From positions 1,860,001 to 1,924,000 of the forward strand of contig OZ252242.1 in the NCBI GenBank assembly GCA_965249595.1: a DNA stretch of 64,000 bases, written 5' to 3'. The stretch comes from VXNJ01 sp965249595. GTDB lineage: Bacteria > Chloroflexota > UBA11872 > VXNJ01. This document shows, one piece after another, positions 36,641 through 44,615 of this stretch (position 1 is the first letter of the stretch; every line of letters starts with the position of its first letter). The translations under genes were made by a program, and so were the position numbers. The notes under the pieces were generated by a model. The model was not told the DNA's origin, did no database searches, and worked only from the letters and a program-made list of their open reading frames with translations.

Positions 36641-37414
36641 CTACCAGAGGCTGTAACCACCGTCTACGATCAGGTCCAACCCAACGACAAATGTCGATGC
36701 CGGAGTCGCCAAAAACAATACCGCGCCGGCCAGTTCGTCGACAGTTCCGCGCCGGCCGATCGGGGTAATGTCCATCCAGCGGCCGCGGAAGGGTTCGGCG
36801 GCCGGATTGGCTGCGGCGGTGTTAGTCGCAATGTATCCGGGTGATATGCAATTGCAATAGATTCCGTCCTTGATCCATTCAGCGGCCAGGCTTTTGGTCA
36901 GGTGCACGCACCCGGCCTTCGACGCGTTGTAGGTCGACTGCATCTGCGGATGATTAACTATTGATCCCGACATCGAAGCGTTGTTGATGATTCGACCACC
37001 GCCATGCTCGCGCATCCAGCGGGCCTCGGCCTGCATGCACAAGAACACGCCCTTCATGTTGGTGCCGACGATTCGATCCCATTCGGCCTCTTCCACCTCG
37101 TAGCCGTCGAACCAACCGAATGCACCGGCGTTGTTAAATGCCACGTCGAGTTGTCCGAATTGGCCGGTCACCGTATCAATCATGGCGTTGACGGAATCGG
37201 CATCCCGCACATCGCACCCAACGGTTGCGACCCGGCGGCCAAGGGCCTCAATATCGGCGGCGCTCTCACGCAACGTCGCCAGCGTGCGACCGGCCAGGGC
37301 GATATCGGCGCCGGCCTCGGCCAGGCCGCGCGCCACCGCCCGGCCGATGCCGGTGCCGCCACCGGTGACCAAGGCCACCTTGCCGGCCAAGCAAAAATCG
37401 TCCAACAGTCCCAT
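36641..37414 (-). CDS. SDR family oxidoreductase
   Basis: 257 residues. Classical short-chain dehydrogenase: TGGGTGIGRAVARG binds the cofactor, NNAGAFG follows, the catalytic Ser lies in NNASMSG, and YNASKAG gives Tyr-x3-Lys. The C-terminal end VVGLDLIVDGGYSLW is typical of gluconate/polyol-type dehydrogenases. Substrate unknown. It lies 33 bases downstream of a second SDR, so the two likely act in one pathway. Confidence 0.85.
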   Translation of the reverse strand: MGLLDDFCLAGKVALVTGGGTGIGRAVARGLAEAGADIALAGRTLATLRESAADIEALGRRVATVGCDVRDADSVNAMIDTVTGQFGQLDVAFNNAGAFGWFDGYEVEEAEWDRIVGTNMKGVFLCMQAEARWMREHGGGRIINNASMSGSIVNHPQMQSTYNASKAGCVHLTKSLAAEWIKDGIYCNCISPGYIATNTAAANPAAEPFRGRWMDITPIGRRGTVDELAGAVLFLATPASTFVVGLDLIVDGGYSLW

Positions 37415-37447
37415 GGTGTCCTCTTTTCGAATCCGCTGTGCCGCGGG

Positions 37448-38263
37448 TTAGTCGGTGGCCAAAGTCTCGACCAGCGAGGTGCCGCCGGTGCCGACAACCG
37501 TCCAATTCAGATCCAGCACCGCGCCGGTCATCAGTCCAGAGTCGGAAGACGCTAGGAATCTGACCGTATTGGCCACATCGTATGGTTTGAGCATTCGCCC
37601 GAAGGGCAGCAGTGGCTCGATCTCCTCACGCCAATTCGGACCGGCCCCGTGGAACGTGGTTTGAATGCGCTGTTCGCCGGGCGTATCGGTCCAGCCGAGG
37701 GCGATCCCGTTGATGCGTATACGCTCGTTAACAAGGTAATTGGCCGCGTTTTTGGTCAGGGTGAGCAGGCCGCCCTTGGATGTGGAATACGGTGCCAACT
37801 CCATGCCCCCGCCATAGGCATTGGCCGAGAGAACGTTGACGATGGCGCCACCGCCACCCTGCTCGATCATCACCTTGGCGGCATCCTGCATCAGGAAGAA
37901 GGGCGCCCGCAAATTCAGGTCCAACGTCTTTTGATACAGATCCGGGCTGGTGTTTAGGATGTTGCCGCGGTCGGTGATTGCCGCTGAATTTACCAGCGCG
38001 TCGACACGGCCATAGGATTCCAAAGCGGCCGGGATTAGCGAGCGGACTTGCGCCAGGTCAGTCAGGTCGGAGGGCACAAACCGGCTCTTGGCGCCAAGGG
38101 CCTCGATTTCGGCTGCCACGGCGGCGCCATTTGCTTCATTGCGGCCGCAGATTAACACCCCGGCGGCACCTTCGCGCGCGAACATGCGGGCAACCTCGGC
38201 CCCCACCCCTTGCGTGGAGCCGGTCACCACGGCAACGCTGCCGGCAAATTTACCATCTGTCAT
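37448..38263 (-). CDS. SDR family oxidoreductase
   Basis: 271 residues from the ATG at 38263, preceded by AAGGGGAA. TGSTQGVGAEVARMF binds NAD(P), NSAAITDRG contains the NSA variant of the NAG motif, and YSTSKGG supplies Tyr-x3-Lys. Different subfamily from the neighbour at 36641. Probably a sugar, polyol or acyl-type dehydrogenase; no specific substrate can be read. Confidence 0.83.
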   Translation of the reverse strand: MTDGKFAGSVAVVTGSTQGVGAEVARMFAREGAAGVLICGRNEANGAAVAAEIEALGAKSRFVPSDLTDLAQVRSLIPAALESYGRVDALVNSAAITDRGNILNTSPDLYQKTLDLNLRAPFFLMQDAAKVMIEQGGGGAIVNVLSANAYGGGMELAPYSTSKGGLLTLTKNAANYLVNERIRINGIALGWTDTPGEQRIQTTFHGAGPNWREEIEPLLPFGRMLKPYDVANTVRFLASSDSGLMTGAVLDLNWTVVGTGGTSLVETLATD

Positions 38264-38291
38264 CAATTTCCCCTTACCGTTAATTTCAACA

Positions 38292-40307
38292 TCATTTTCG
38301 GCTCCGCCGCCGGTCGAGCGAGTATTCCGGAGCATACGGTCGCCGATCGACTAAAAGCTGGTATACGGCGCTGGACCCGCGGATTTCGGTTGGCACGGCC
38401 CCGAAGCCGTTGGGCAGGATCAGAAACGGCCGCGATTGCTCACCACCGGCGCCGCCGTGCACGCTGACCTGGTTTTCAAACGCAACCACCTGGCCGCTTT
38501 CGAGCTGAGCGCCGTTAACGATAAGGTCGCCGGAATTCGAATACGATGCCAGATTGCGGATCGAATCACGGAGCTGGCGAGGATAAGCGGCGAGCGGGTC
38601 GGAGCCGTTGAGGGCGTCAGCCGATAGATTTATCATGCCGGCGGCGCCCTGAACCAGAACCTCGCCGGCCCGATTGCGAGTGATCACAAAATCGATCCCG
38701 GGATGATTGGCCAGGGTCGTGATCAATTCGGGGTAAAGATCGGCGATGTCCTCGACCGCCAATTGACCCGGTTGGCCGGTCAAATATATGTTGGCCAGGT
38801 TCCCAGACGGGCAAACGACGATGTCATCGGCGGAAACTTTGCGCAGGGCCGGTGCCAGCCCGGCCGCTGAGGCGGCCGCCGCGCCGCCCATTCGCTGCAG
38901 CAAAGACCGCATCGCAAAGCCCGCCGCGCGGGTTGATTCAGCGGCCGCGATCGCCGAGTTGTGACCGGTCAATTCGAGTTCGCTCCGGTTGGTACGAATC
39001 CGCACCAACCGGGCGGCGCTGGTGACCAGCTCGGCGAGCGGGTATTCGAACAGGCTCTCAAATGGGACGGCGGCGGTCTGTCCGTGGTCAGAGAGGATCA
39101 CCATCGTGTATTCGCGCGGAGACGACTGGGCCGCCCGCCGCAGCCTGGCCAAGTGCCGGTCAAGGGTCTTTAGCGACCGCAGCGCGTTACTGCTGCGAGC
39201 TCCGCGGTAATGGGCAACCACGTCGTAGCCCACGTAAGTCATATATATCGCCGGAGTGCCATTGAAGAGTTCGCGGGTGGCAAAAAAGGTGGTCATCTCA
39301 GCGAACAGCACGGTGGTCACGGCCCGCTTTATCGGAAAGGTGAAATGCGCGCCGCCCGAACGCAGCAAGCGCAGTTCGGAAACCGTGGAGACCGCAACTT
39401 CAAAGATCATTTCCACGAGCAGGCGGAAAAAGCTGTGTGGGTTTTGGAAGAACAAAAACGCAGTTTCAAGCTGTTCGCGCATCCGATTTCTGGCTTTTAC
39501 TTCGCTGGCCGTGGCCAACGCGGTGCTGGCCCCGCCACCTAAGAGATTGGCGATGCTGGTGCCGCCGCGGAGCAGGGCTCGCGGATGGTCCCGCTGGCGG
39601 GCGATGGCCGCCGCGTCGTCGACGTCGGAAGATTCGATCATTCGCCCGGCCGATTTGTCATACCAGCGAAAACCCGGGATTTCGCTCTCGTCGCCATAGA
39701 GGATTCCGGCCTGTGAGGACGATGTTTGAGTCGGCAGTTCGCACCACCATTCGCGCACCTCAAATTGCCGGCCCAGTAACCATCGGCGCAGATTTGGCAT
39801 CCGCCGCGCCTCCACCGCTTCGCGCAGTATTGGTGCCGCCAATCCATCGATCTCAACCATCAACAGACCCGGTCCGACCAGCTCCGCATCAGTGGTGCGG
39901 GCGGTCAGGCGATGGGCAAAGTAGTAGGAAAAATCATCGTCATCGTCCTTGAGCGAGAGCACCGTGGCCAGGCTATGGACGACCGTGCTGGCCAGGGCCA
40001 GCAGCAGCACGGTACCGATTTCGGCCGGCGGTTGTCCGGGAACCCAATCTATCGCGACGTTTATGACAACGGCATTTAACACCAGCGACCAGAGGCCCAG
40101 CGTTCCGATCACCAGCGGCAGGGTGAATATCAATAGCAGCGGCCGCAGCAGAATATTGCCCAGCACGATCGCCGCCGCCAACTTCAGGCCCTGCTCCAGA
40201 TCGGCGACTGAAAATCCGGGCAACAGGAAGGACATCAGTTCCAATGCGCCCAGCTGCAGGGCAATGACAAATACCGTCTGCCGCAGTACCCGGCCCAGCC
40301 GCGGCAT
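38292..40307 (-). CDS. Membrane protein: holin-like (4_2 type) domain fused to alkaline phosphatase-superfamily domain
   Basis: 671 residues in two parts. Residues about 1-120 have four hydrophobic segments in the layout of the mycobacterial 'phage holin 4_2' family (LELMSFLLPGFSV, then LGNILLRPLLLIFTLPL). From about 145 on there is an alkaline phosphatase-like domain with metal sites in MVEIDGLAAPIL, THR nucleophile-like PTQTSSSQAG, YVGYDVVAHY, ILSDHGQTA and SVHGGAGG. This suggests a membrane-anchored phosphodiesterase or phosphatase, perhaps for lipid-linked or envelope substrates. No phage genes are nearby, so a lysis role is unlikely. The MBL gene begins three bases after its upstream end. 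Confidence 0.72.
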   Translation of the reverse strand: MPRLGRVLRQTVFVIALQLGALELMSFLLPGFSVADLEQGLKLAAAIVLGNILLRPLLLIFTLPLVIGTLGLWSLVLNAVVINVAIDWVPGQPPAEIGTVLLLALASTVVHSLATVLSLKDDDDDFSYYFAHRLTARTTDAELVGPGLLMVEIDGLAAPILREAVEARRMPNLRRWLLGRQFEVREWWCELPTQTSSSQAGILYGDESEIPGFRWYDKSAGRMIESSDVDDAAAIARQRDHPRALLRGGTSIANLLGGGASTALATASEVKARNRMREQLETAFLFFQNPHSFFRLLVEMIFEVAVSTVSELRLLRSGGAHFTFPIKRAVTTVLFAEMTTFFATRELFNGTPAIYMTYVGYDVVAHYRGARSSNALRSLKTLDRHLARLRRAAQSSPREYTMVILSDHGQTAAVPFESLFEYPLAELVTSAARLVRIRTNRSELELTGHNSAIAAAESTRAAGFAMRSLLQRMGGAAAASAAGLAPALRKVSADDIVVCPSGNLANIYLTGQPGQLAVEDIADLYPELITTLANHPGIDFVITRNRAGEVLVQGAAGMINLSADALNGSDPLAAYPRQLRDSIRNLASYSNSGDLIVNGAQLESGQVVAFENQVSVHGGAGGEQSRPFLILPNGFGAVPTEIRGSSAVYQLLVDRRPYAPEYSLDRRRSRK

Positions 40308-40310
40308 TTA

Positions 40311-41066
40311 TCAAACCCTCAATTTGCTGTTGGAACCGGGCGGGAGCACCGCCAGATCAACTCCGGGCGCCAATTCGGCCAAGGCCGACCGGAATTTAGC
40401 GACCGGATCCCGATCCGCGGACGCCGCTCGTGGAAGCCAACGCTGCCGATAGGCGCCCCAGTGGATAGGGATCACCCAACGCGGTTTCAGCTGGGCGGCG
40501 GCCCGGGCTGCCGAGCGGGGATTTAGATGTCCGCGGCCAACCGCGGCGCCCCAACCGGAAATTGGCAAAAAGGCAAGATCCAATCGTGTCGGCGATGGGC
40601 GCATTGACTCGAAGTAATCGGTGTCGCCGGCAAAGTAAAGCGTGCGCGAACCCTTTATTTCATACGCCAGGGCCTCGCCGTGCGGACCCATAGGAACCCG
40701 TTCGCCGGGATGGACGACCGGGAGGGCCGCTATCGTCAGCCCGAAGCATTCGATGCTGTTGCCGATCCCGATCTCGACTGACGGCAGGCCATGCCGGTGG
40801 AGAAAATCGCCGGTTCCGGCAGGGGCTATTACCAACGGTCGGCCAGGGATGCGCTTTAGTGTCCAGGGGTCGCAATGATCGTGATGCAGGTGCGAAATCA
40901 AAACGATGTCGACTGCCGGCAATCGGGCCGGATTCACCTGTGGACAGATCCGATCAATGGTCTGGAATAGGCGGCGGCGCAGCAGGGGGTCGGTGAGTAT
41001 GACGGCGCCGTCAATCTCAATCAGGCAGGTCGCATGGCCCGGATGCGAGACCTGACAGCCAGTCAT
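40311..41066 (-). CDS. MBL-fold metal-dependent hydrolase (UlaG/NAPE-PLD-like)
   Basis: 251 residues. The metallo-beta-lactamase motif HLHHDHCD supplies the first metal ligands; Asp lies in YFAGDTDYF and the last His in IPIHWGAY. UlaG-type lactonases and NAPE-PLD-type phosphodiesterases share this architecture. A phosphodiesterase or lactonase activity is plausible and it may act with the adjacent membrane phosphatase. The first 22 codons were copied in a tandem duplication and are found again at 42819-42884. Confidence 0.8.
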   Translation of the reverse strand: MTGCQVSHPGHATCLIEIDGAVILTDPLLRRRLFQTIDRICPQVNPARLPAVDIVLISHLHHDHCDPWTLKRIPGRPLVIAPAGTGDFLHRHGLPSVEIGIGNSIECFGLTIAALPVVHPGERVPMGPHGEALAYEIKGSRTLYFAGDTDYFESMRPSPTRLDLAFLPISGWGAAVGRGHLNPRSAARAAAQLKPRWVIPIHWGAYRQRWLPRAASADRDPVAKFRSALAELAPGVDLAVLPPGSNSKLRV

Positions 41067-41134
41067 GGGTTAGGTGCTCTTGCACCCATACTGGGGACGG
41101 CGATCAATGATGCCTTGGGCCAGTCGGTGGGCCC

Positions 41135-41161
41135 GGGCCGCGCAACCAGTGTGCGCGGCCC
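41135..41161 (-). terminator. Strong hairpin after binding-protein gene (copy 1)
   Basis: A perfect 10-bp stem GGGCCGCGCA/TGCGCGGCCC just past the binding-protein stop. The five T residues flank it on the plus strand, so for the minus-strand message it is not a classical terminator. It may protect the mRNA 3' end or lower read-through into the MBL gene. Confidence 0.5.
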
Positions 41162-41192
41162 TTTTTCAAGCGGAGTTATTCCGCCATAAGTC

Positions 41193-42674
41193 CTAGAGGT
41201 AGCCGCCCGAGGCTGGCGGGAATGTCCGCTCGGTCGGCTCATCAACTTCCAGAGCTCGATCGATAGCGGCCTGGGCTTCTTCGTTATATCGCGGTGCAGC
41301 TTCACGCGGATCGGCGTTGCCAAGGATGACGGCTTCCTGGAGCTTGGCATAGGAAGTCCAGACTTCAGCTGTTGCCGGTCCGTAGTAGAACGCAAACGAG
41401 TTCTTTTGGCCGTCAATGAACGGTTGCACTCCCGGAATCGACCGCCGGTAGGCACTGTAGACGACCGAGTCGCGGAACGAGAAGCGTGGCGGAATTTGGC
41501 CGAACGCCGTGCACCAGATCGAGTCGTTTTCAGGGTCGTTACCAATGAAATTGGTAAAGTGCCAGCCACCTTCAGAGTTCCTGCCGCCAGCGGGCAACTG
41601 CAATGCACCATAACCGATCGGGTTCAGGTTGGAAATCGGGCCGGCCGGCAGCAGGGCAACGCGCCCAACTTCCACGCCCAGGTTCTGAACGGCATTCTGC
41701 AGGCGCGACGGGTAGGCGCCGTAATGGCCCAGCAGGCCGGTGCCAAAGTCGTTCGTCTGCGAGGTTTCGTCGGCAGCCTTGAATTGGAGTGTTTCAGCAT
41801 CCACGAACCTGGCCACCCAATCAAAATAATTGATCATTTCGGGGCTGTCCAGGATGGCCTTGGTTCCGGATTCGTCGACACCGAAGGCGCCGAAGCGGAA
41901 AAACCAACCGGTAGAAAGGTTTCCGGTGCCGGTATTGGGCTTGGTCGTCAGTGACATCCCGGTCACCTCGTCGCCAACCAAGTGAACCCTTGATGCGTTT
42001 TCGAACAGCTCTTCGGTCGTCGCCGGCGGAACGTCGGGGTCCAGACCAGCGGCTCGGTACAGGTCGGCGTTGTAATAAAGCGACATCGTACCGCTGTTGA
42101 CCGGCATCGCCCACATCTTGCCGCGCCAGGTGATCGACTCGGTAATCGACGGGACAAAATCAAAGCTCTGGATGTCCGGTTCGAACTGGTCCAACTCGTG
42201 CATGACGCCGCGGCGGAAGAACGCGTTAATCAGAATGGATCCACCAACGCGAACGACGTCGGGCGGATTGCCACCGGCGATTGCGGCGGTCAGCTTGACG
42301 GTCAATTCGTTGTTTGGAACAAGAATCGGGTCCAGCCGGTAGGCGCTTTGCTGGCGGTGATAGTGGCCGACAACATGCTTTTCAAAGTTTGCTTGCTGGG
42401 TGGCCTGGTTGAACCATACGTTGGTGACTTGGGTCACCGGTTGAGCAGCCTCGCCCTCGACCAAGATCGTCACGACCCTCGTCTCGCCGGCTTCGCCCGG
42501 AACCTCAACGGTTACTACCTTGGGTTCGGAGGGAACCTCGACGGTCACTACCCTTTCGACAACCTCGGTTACTACCTCGGGGTCGCCACAGCCGGCCAGG
42601 GCGGCCGTTGTCGCTAGTCCGGCAGCACCCACCGCGGACACCCGCAGGGCTGTCCGGCGGCTTACTTTCCGCAT
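41193..42674 (-). CDS. Extracellular solute-binding lipoprotein (family 1), copy 1
   Basis: 493 residues from the ATG at 42674, chosen because AAGGAA lies five bases upstream. The N terminus has a twin-arginine signal (SRRTALRV) and a lipobox LAGC, so it is probably a Tat-exported lipoprotein. A Val/Glu-rich linker (VVTVEVP repeats) leads to a sugar-type binding domain with YYNADLYRAAGLDP. It should capture a sugar or similar solute for an ABC importer. No permease or ATPase gene is adjacent. Copy 2 at 43011 differs at about 33 residues, all after residue 139 of this numbering. Confidence 0.88.
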   Translation of the reverse strand: MRKVSRRTALRVSAVGAAGLATTAALAGCGDPEVVTEVVERVVTVEVPSEPKVVTVEVPGEAGETRVVTILVEGEAAQPVTQVTNVWFNQATQQANFEKHVVGHYHRQQSAYRLDPILVPNNELTVKLTAAIAGGNPPDVVRVGGSILINAFFRRGVMHELDQFEPDIQSFDFVPSITESITWRGKMWAMPVNSGTMSLYYNADLYRAAGLDPDVPPATTEELFENASRVHLVGDEVTGMSLTTKPNTGTGNLSTGWFFRFGAFGVDESGTKAILDSPEMINYFDWVARFVDAETLQFKAADETSQTNDFGTGLLGHYGAYPSRLQNAVQNLGVEVGRVALLPAGPISNLNPIGYGALQLPAGGRNSEGGWHFTNFIGNDPENDSIWCTAFGQIPPRFSFRDSVVYSAYRRSIPGVQPFIDGQKNSFAFYYGPATAEVWTSYAKLQEAVILGNADPREAAPRYNEEAQAAIDRALEVDEPTERTFPPASGGYL

Positions 42675-42797
42675 GCTTTTTCCTTCCACTTAGTGCGCCA
42701 GCAACTAACTCGCGCCAATTGTCAAAATAACACGCCTTTAAGGACATGACCCTTAAATTCCGTGCTTCCAATATTAATGGCGGCCGGGCCGCCGACG

Positions 42798-42884
42798 CTA
42801 AAGGGCGTCGGTAAATACGACGGCGCCGTCAATCTCAATCAGGCAGGTCGCATGGCCCGGATGCGAGACCTGACAGCCAGTCAT
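42798..42884 (-). pseudogene. Chimeric remnant: MBL N-terminus joined to transketolase tail
   Basis: The first 22 codons of the MBL hydrolase (MTGCQVSHPGHATCLIEIDG onward) run in frame across the duplication junction into the last codons of the transketolase C-half (DAL, stop), giving a 28-residue reading frame. It lacks every metal ligand and is taken as a by-product of the tandem duplication. Three of the six bases beside the junction differ from the intact MBL gene. Confidence 0.75.
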
Positions 42885-42952
42885 GGGTTAGGTGCTCTTG
42901 CACCCATACTGGGGACGGCGATCAATGATGCCTTGGGCCAGTCGGTGGGCCC

Positions 42953-42979
42953 GGGCCGCGCAACCAGTGTGCGCGGCCC
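42953..42979 (-). terminator. Strong hairpin after binding-protein gene (copy 2)
   Basis: Identical to the hairpin at 41135-41161 and in the same position relative to the binding-protein stop. It separates the message of copy 2 from that of copy 1. T-run on the plus-strand side only. Confidence 0.5.
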
Positions 42980-43010
42980 TTTTTCAAGCGGAGTTATTCC
43001 GCCATAAGTC

Positions 43011-44492
43011 CTAGAGGTAGCCGCCCGAGGATGGCGGGAATGTCCGCTCGGTCGGCTCATCATCTTCCAGAGCTCGATCGATAGCGGCCTGGGCTTCTTC
43101 GTTATATCGCGGTGCAGCTTCACGCGGATCGGCGTTGCCAAGGATGACGGCTTCCTGGAGCTTGCCAAAGGAAGTCCAGACTTCAGCTGTTGCCGGTCCG
43201 TAGTAGAACGCAAACGAGTTCTTTTGGCCGTCAATGAACGGTTGCACTCCCGGAATCGACCGCCGGTAGGCACTGTAGACGACCGAGTCGCGGAACGAGA
43301 AGCGTGGCGGAATTTGGCCGAACGCCGTGCACCAGATCGAGTCGTTTTCAGGGTCGTTACCAATGAAATTGGTAAAGTGCCAGCCACCTTCAGAGTTCCT
43401 GCCGCCAACCGGCAACTGCAGGACCCCAACACCAATCGGGTTCAGGTTGGAAATCGGGCCGGCCGGCAGCAGGGCAACGCGCCCAACTTCCACGCCCAGG
43501 TTCTGAACGGCATTCTGCAGGCGCGACGGGTAGGCGGCGTAATGGCCCAGCAGGCCGGTGCCAAAGTCGTTCGTCTGCGAGGTTTCGTCGGCGGACTTGA
43601 ACTGGAGTATTTCGGCATCCACGAACCTGGCCACCCAATCAAAATAGTTGAGCATTTCGGGGCTGTCCAGGAGAGCCTTGGTTCCGGATTCGTCGACACC
43701 GAAGGCGCCGTGGCGAAAGAATAATCCGGAAGAGGTGTTTCCAGTGCCCAAATTGGGCTTGGTCGGCAGCGACATCCCGGTGACCTCGTCGCCAACCGAA
43801 TCAATCTTCTGCGAGTTCACAAAGAGCTCTTCGGTCGTCGCCGGCGGGGAGTCGGGGTCCAGACCAGCGGCTCGGTACAGGTCGGCGTTGTAATAAAGCG
43901 ACATCGTACCGCTGTTGACCGGCATCGCCCACATCTTGCCGCGCCAGGTGAGTGCCTGGGTAATCGACGGGACAAAATCAAAGCTCTGGATGTCCGGTTC
44001 GAACTGGTCCAACTCGTGCATGACGCCGCGGCGGAAGAACGCGTTAGACAGGGTAATTCCACCAACGCGAACGGCGTCGGGCGGATTGCCACCGGCGATT
44101 GCGGCGGTCAGCTTGACGGTCAATTCGTTGTTTGGAACAAGAATCGGGTCCAGCCGGTAGGCGCTTTGCTGGCGGTGATAGTGGCCGACAACATGCTTTT
44201 CAAAGTTTGCTTGCTGGGTGGCCTGGTTGAACCATACGTTGGTGACTTGGGTCACCGGTTGAGCAGCCTCGCCCTCGACCAAGATCGTCACGACCCTCGT
44301 CTCGCCGGCTTCGCCCGGAACCTCAACGGTTACTACCTTGGGTTCGGAGGGAACCTCGACGGTCACTACCCTTTCGACAACCTCGGTTACTACCTCGGGG
44401 TCGCCACAGCCGGCCAGGGCGGCCGTTGTCGCTAGTCCGGCAGCACCCACCGCGGACACCCGCAGGGCTGTCCGGCGGCTTACTTTCCGCAT
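43011..44492 (-). CDS. Extracellular solute-binding lipoprotein (family 1), copy 2
   Basis: 493 residues; start, Tat motif and lipobox are the same as in copy 1. The first 139 residues are identical to copy 1. Then differences appear in clusters: GGITLSNAFF, ITQALTWRG, FVNSQKIDSVGDE, LPTKPNLGTGNTSSGLFFRHG, IGVGVLQLPV and TSFGKLQEA. These fall in the region that should line the ligand cleft, including aromatic changes (W to L, F to H, Y to V, Y to F), so the two proteins may bind different solutes. No transport partner genes are adjacent. Confidence 0.88.
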   Translation of the reverse strand: MRKVSRRTALRVSAVGAAGLATTAALAGCGDPEVVTEVVERVVTVEVPSEPKVVTVEVPGEAGETRVVTILVEGEAAQPVTQVTNVWFNQATQQANFEKHVVGHYHRQQSAYRLDPILVPNNELTVKLTAAIAGGNPPDAVRVGGITLSNAFFRRGVMHELDQFEPDIQSFDFVPSITQALTWRGKMWAMPVNSGTMSLYYNADLYRAAGLDPDSPPATTEELFVNSQKIDSVGDEVTGMSLPTKPNLGTGNTSSGLFFRHGAFGVDESGTKALLDSPEMLNYFDWVARFVDAEILQFKSADETSQTNDFGTGLLGHYAAYPSRLQNAVQNLGVEVGRVALLPAGPISNLNPIGVGVLQLPVGGRNSEGGWHFTNFIGNDPENDSIWCTAFGQIPPRFSFRDSVVYSAYRRSIPGVQPFIDGQKNSFAFYYGPATAEVWTSFGKLQEAVILGNADPREAAPRYNEEAQAAIDRALEDDEPTERTFPPSSGGYL

Positions 44493-44615
44493 GCTTTTTC
44501 CTTCCACTTAGTGCGCCAGCAACTAACTCGCGCCAATTGTCAAAATAACACGCCTTTAAGGACATGACCCTTAAATTCCGTGCTTCCAATATTAATGGCG
44601 GCCGGGCCGCCGACG

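Larger units (their letters stand above)
41001..42811. repeat. Tandem duplication, unit 1
   Basis: Copy of a block repeated at an offset of exactly 1,818 bases (unit 2 at 42819-44629). On the minus strand the block runs from the last few codons of the transketolase C-half gene, through the binding-protein promoter and gene, to the first codons of the MBL gene. Flanks are identical by eye over roughly 200 bases at one end and 550 bases at the other. The junction shows short homology (GGGxGTCGG). Confidence 0.92.
42675..43010. other. Intergenic region between the two binding-protein genes
   Basis: 336 bases without a functional gene. Reading along the minus strand it contains the hairpin after copy 2, a remnant of the MBL gene start, the duplication junction, the copied transketolase tail, and the promoter/leader region of copy 1. 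Two adjacent stem-loops (GGCGGC/GCCGCC and CCGACGC/GCGTCGG) sit at 42785-42810. Confidence 0.8.

Noticed and set aside
38292..40307. Phage lysis cassette, suggested by the holin-like domain
   Set aside because: The domain is part of a 671-residue phosphatase-like protein and no endolysin or other phage gene is near.
41063..41611. 182-residue minus-strand ORF, repeated at 42881-43435
   Set aside because: It lies in another frame over the binding-protein gene and is repeated only because the DNA is duplicated; composition is Arg/Ser-rich as in out-of-frame translations.
42198..42617. 139-residue plus-strand ORF, repeated at 44016-44435
   Set aside because: Antisense shadow of the identical N-terminal part of the two binding proteins.
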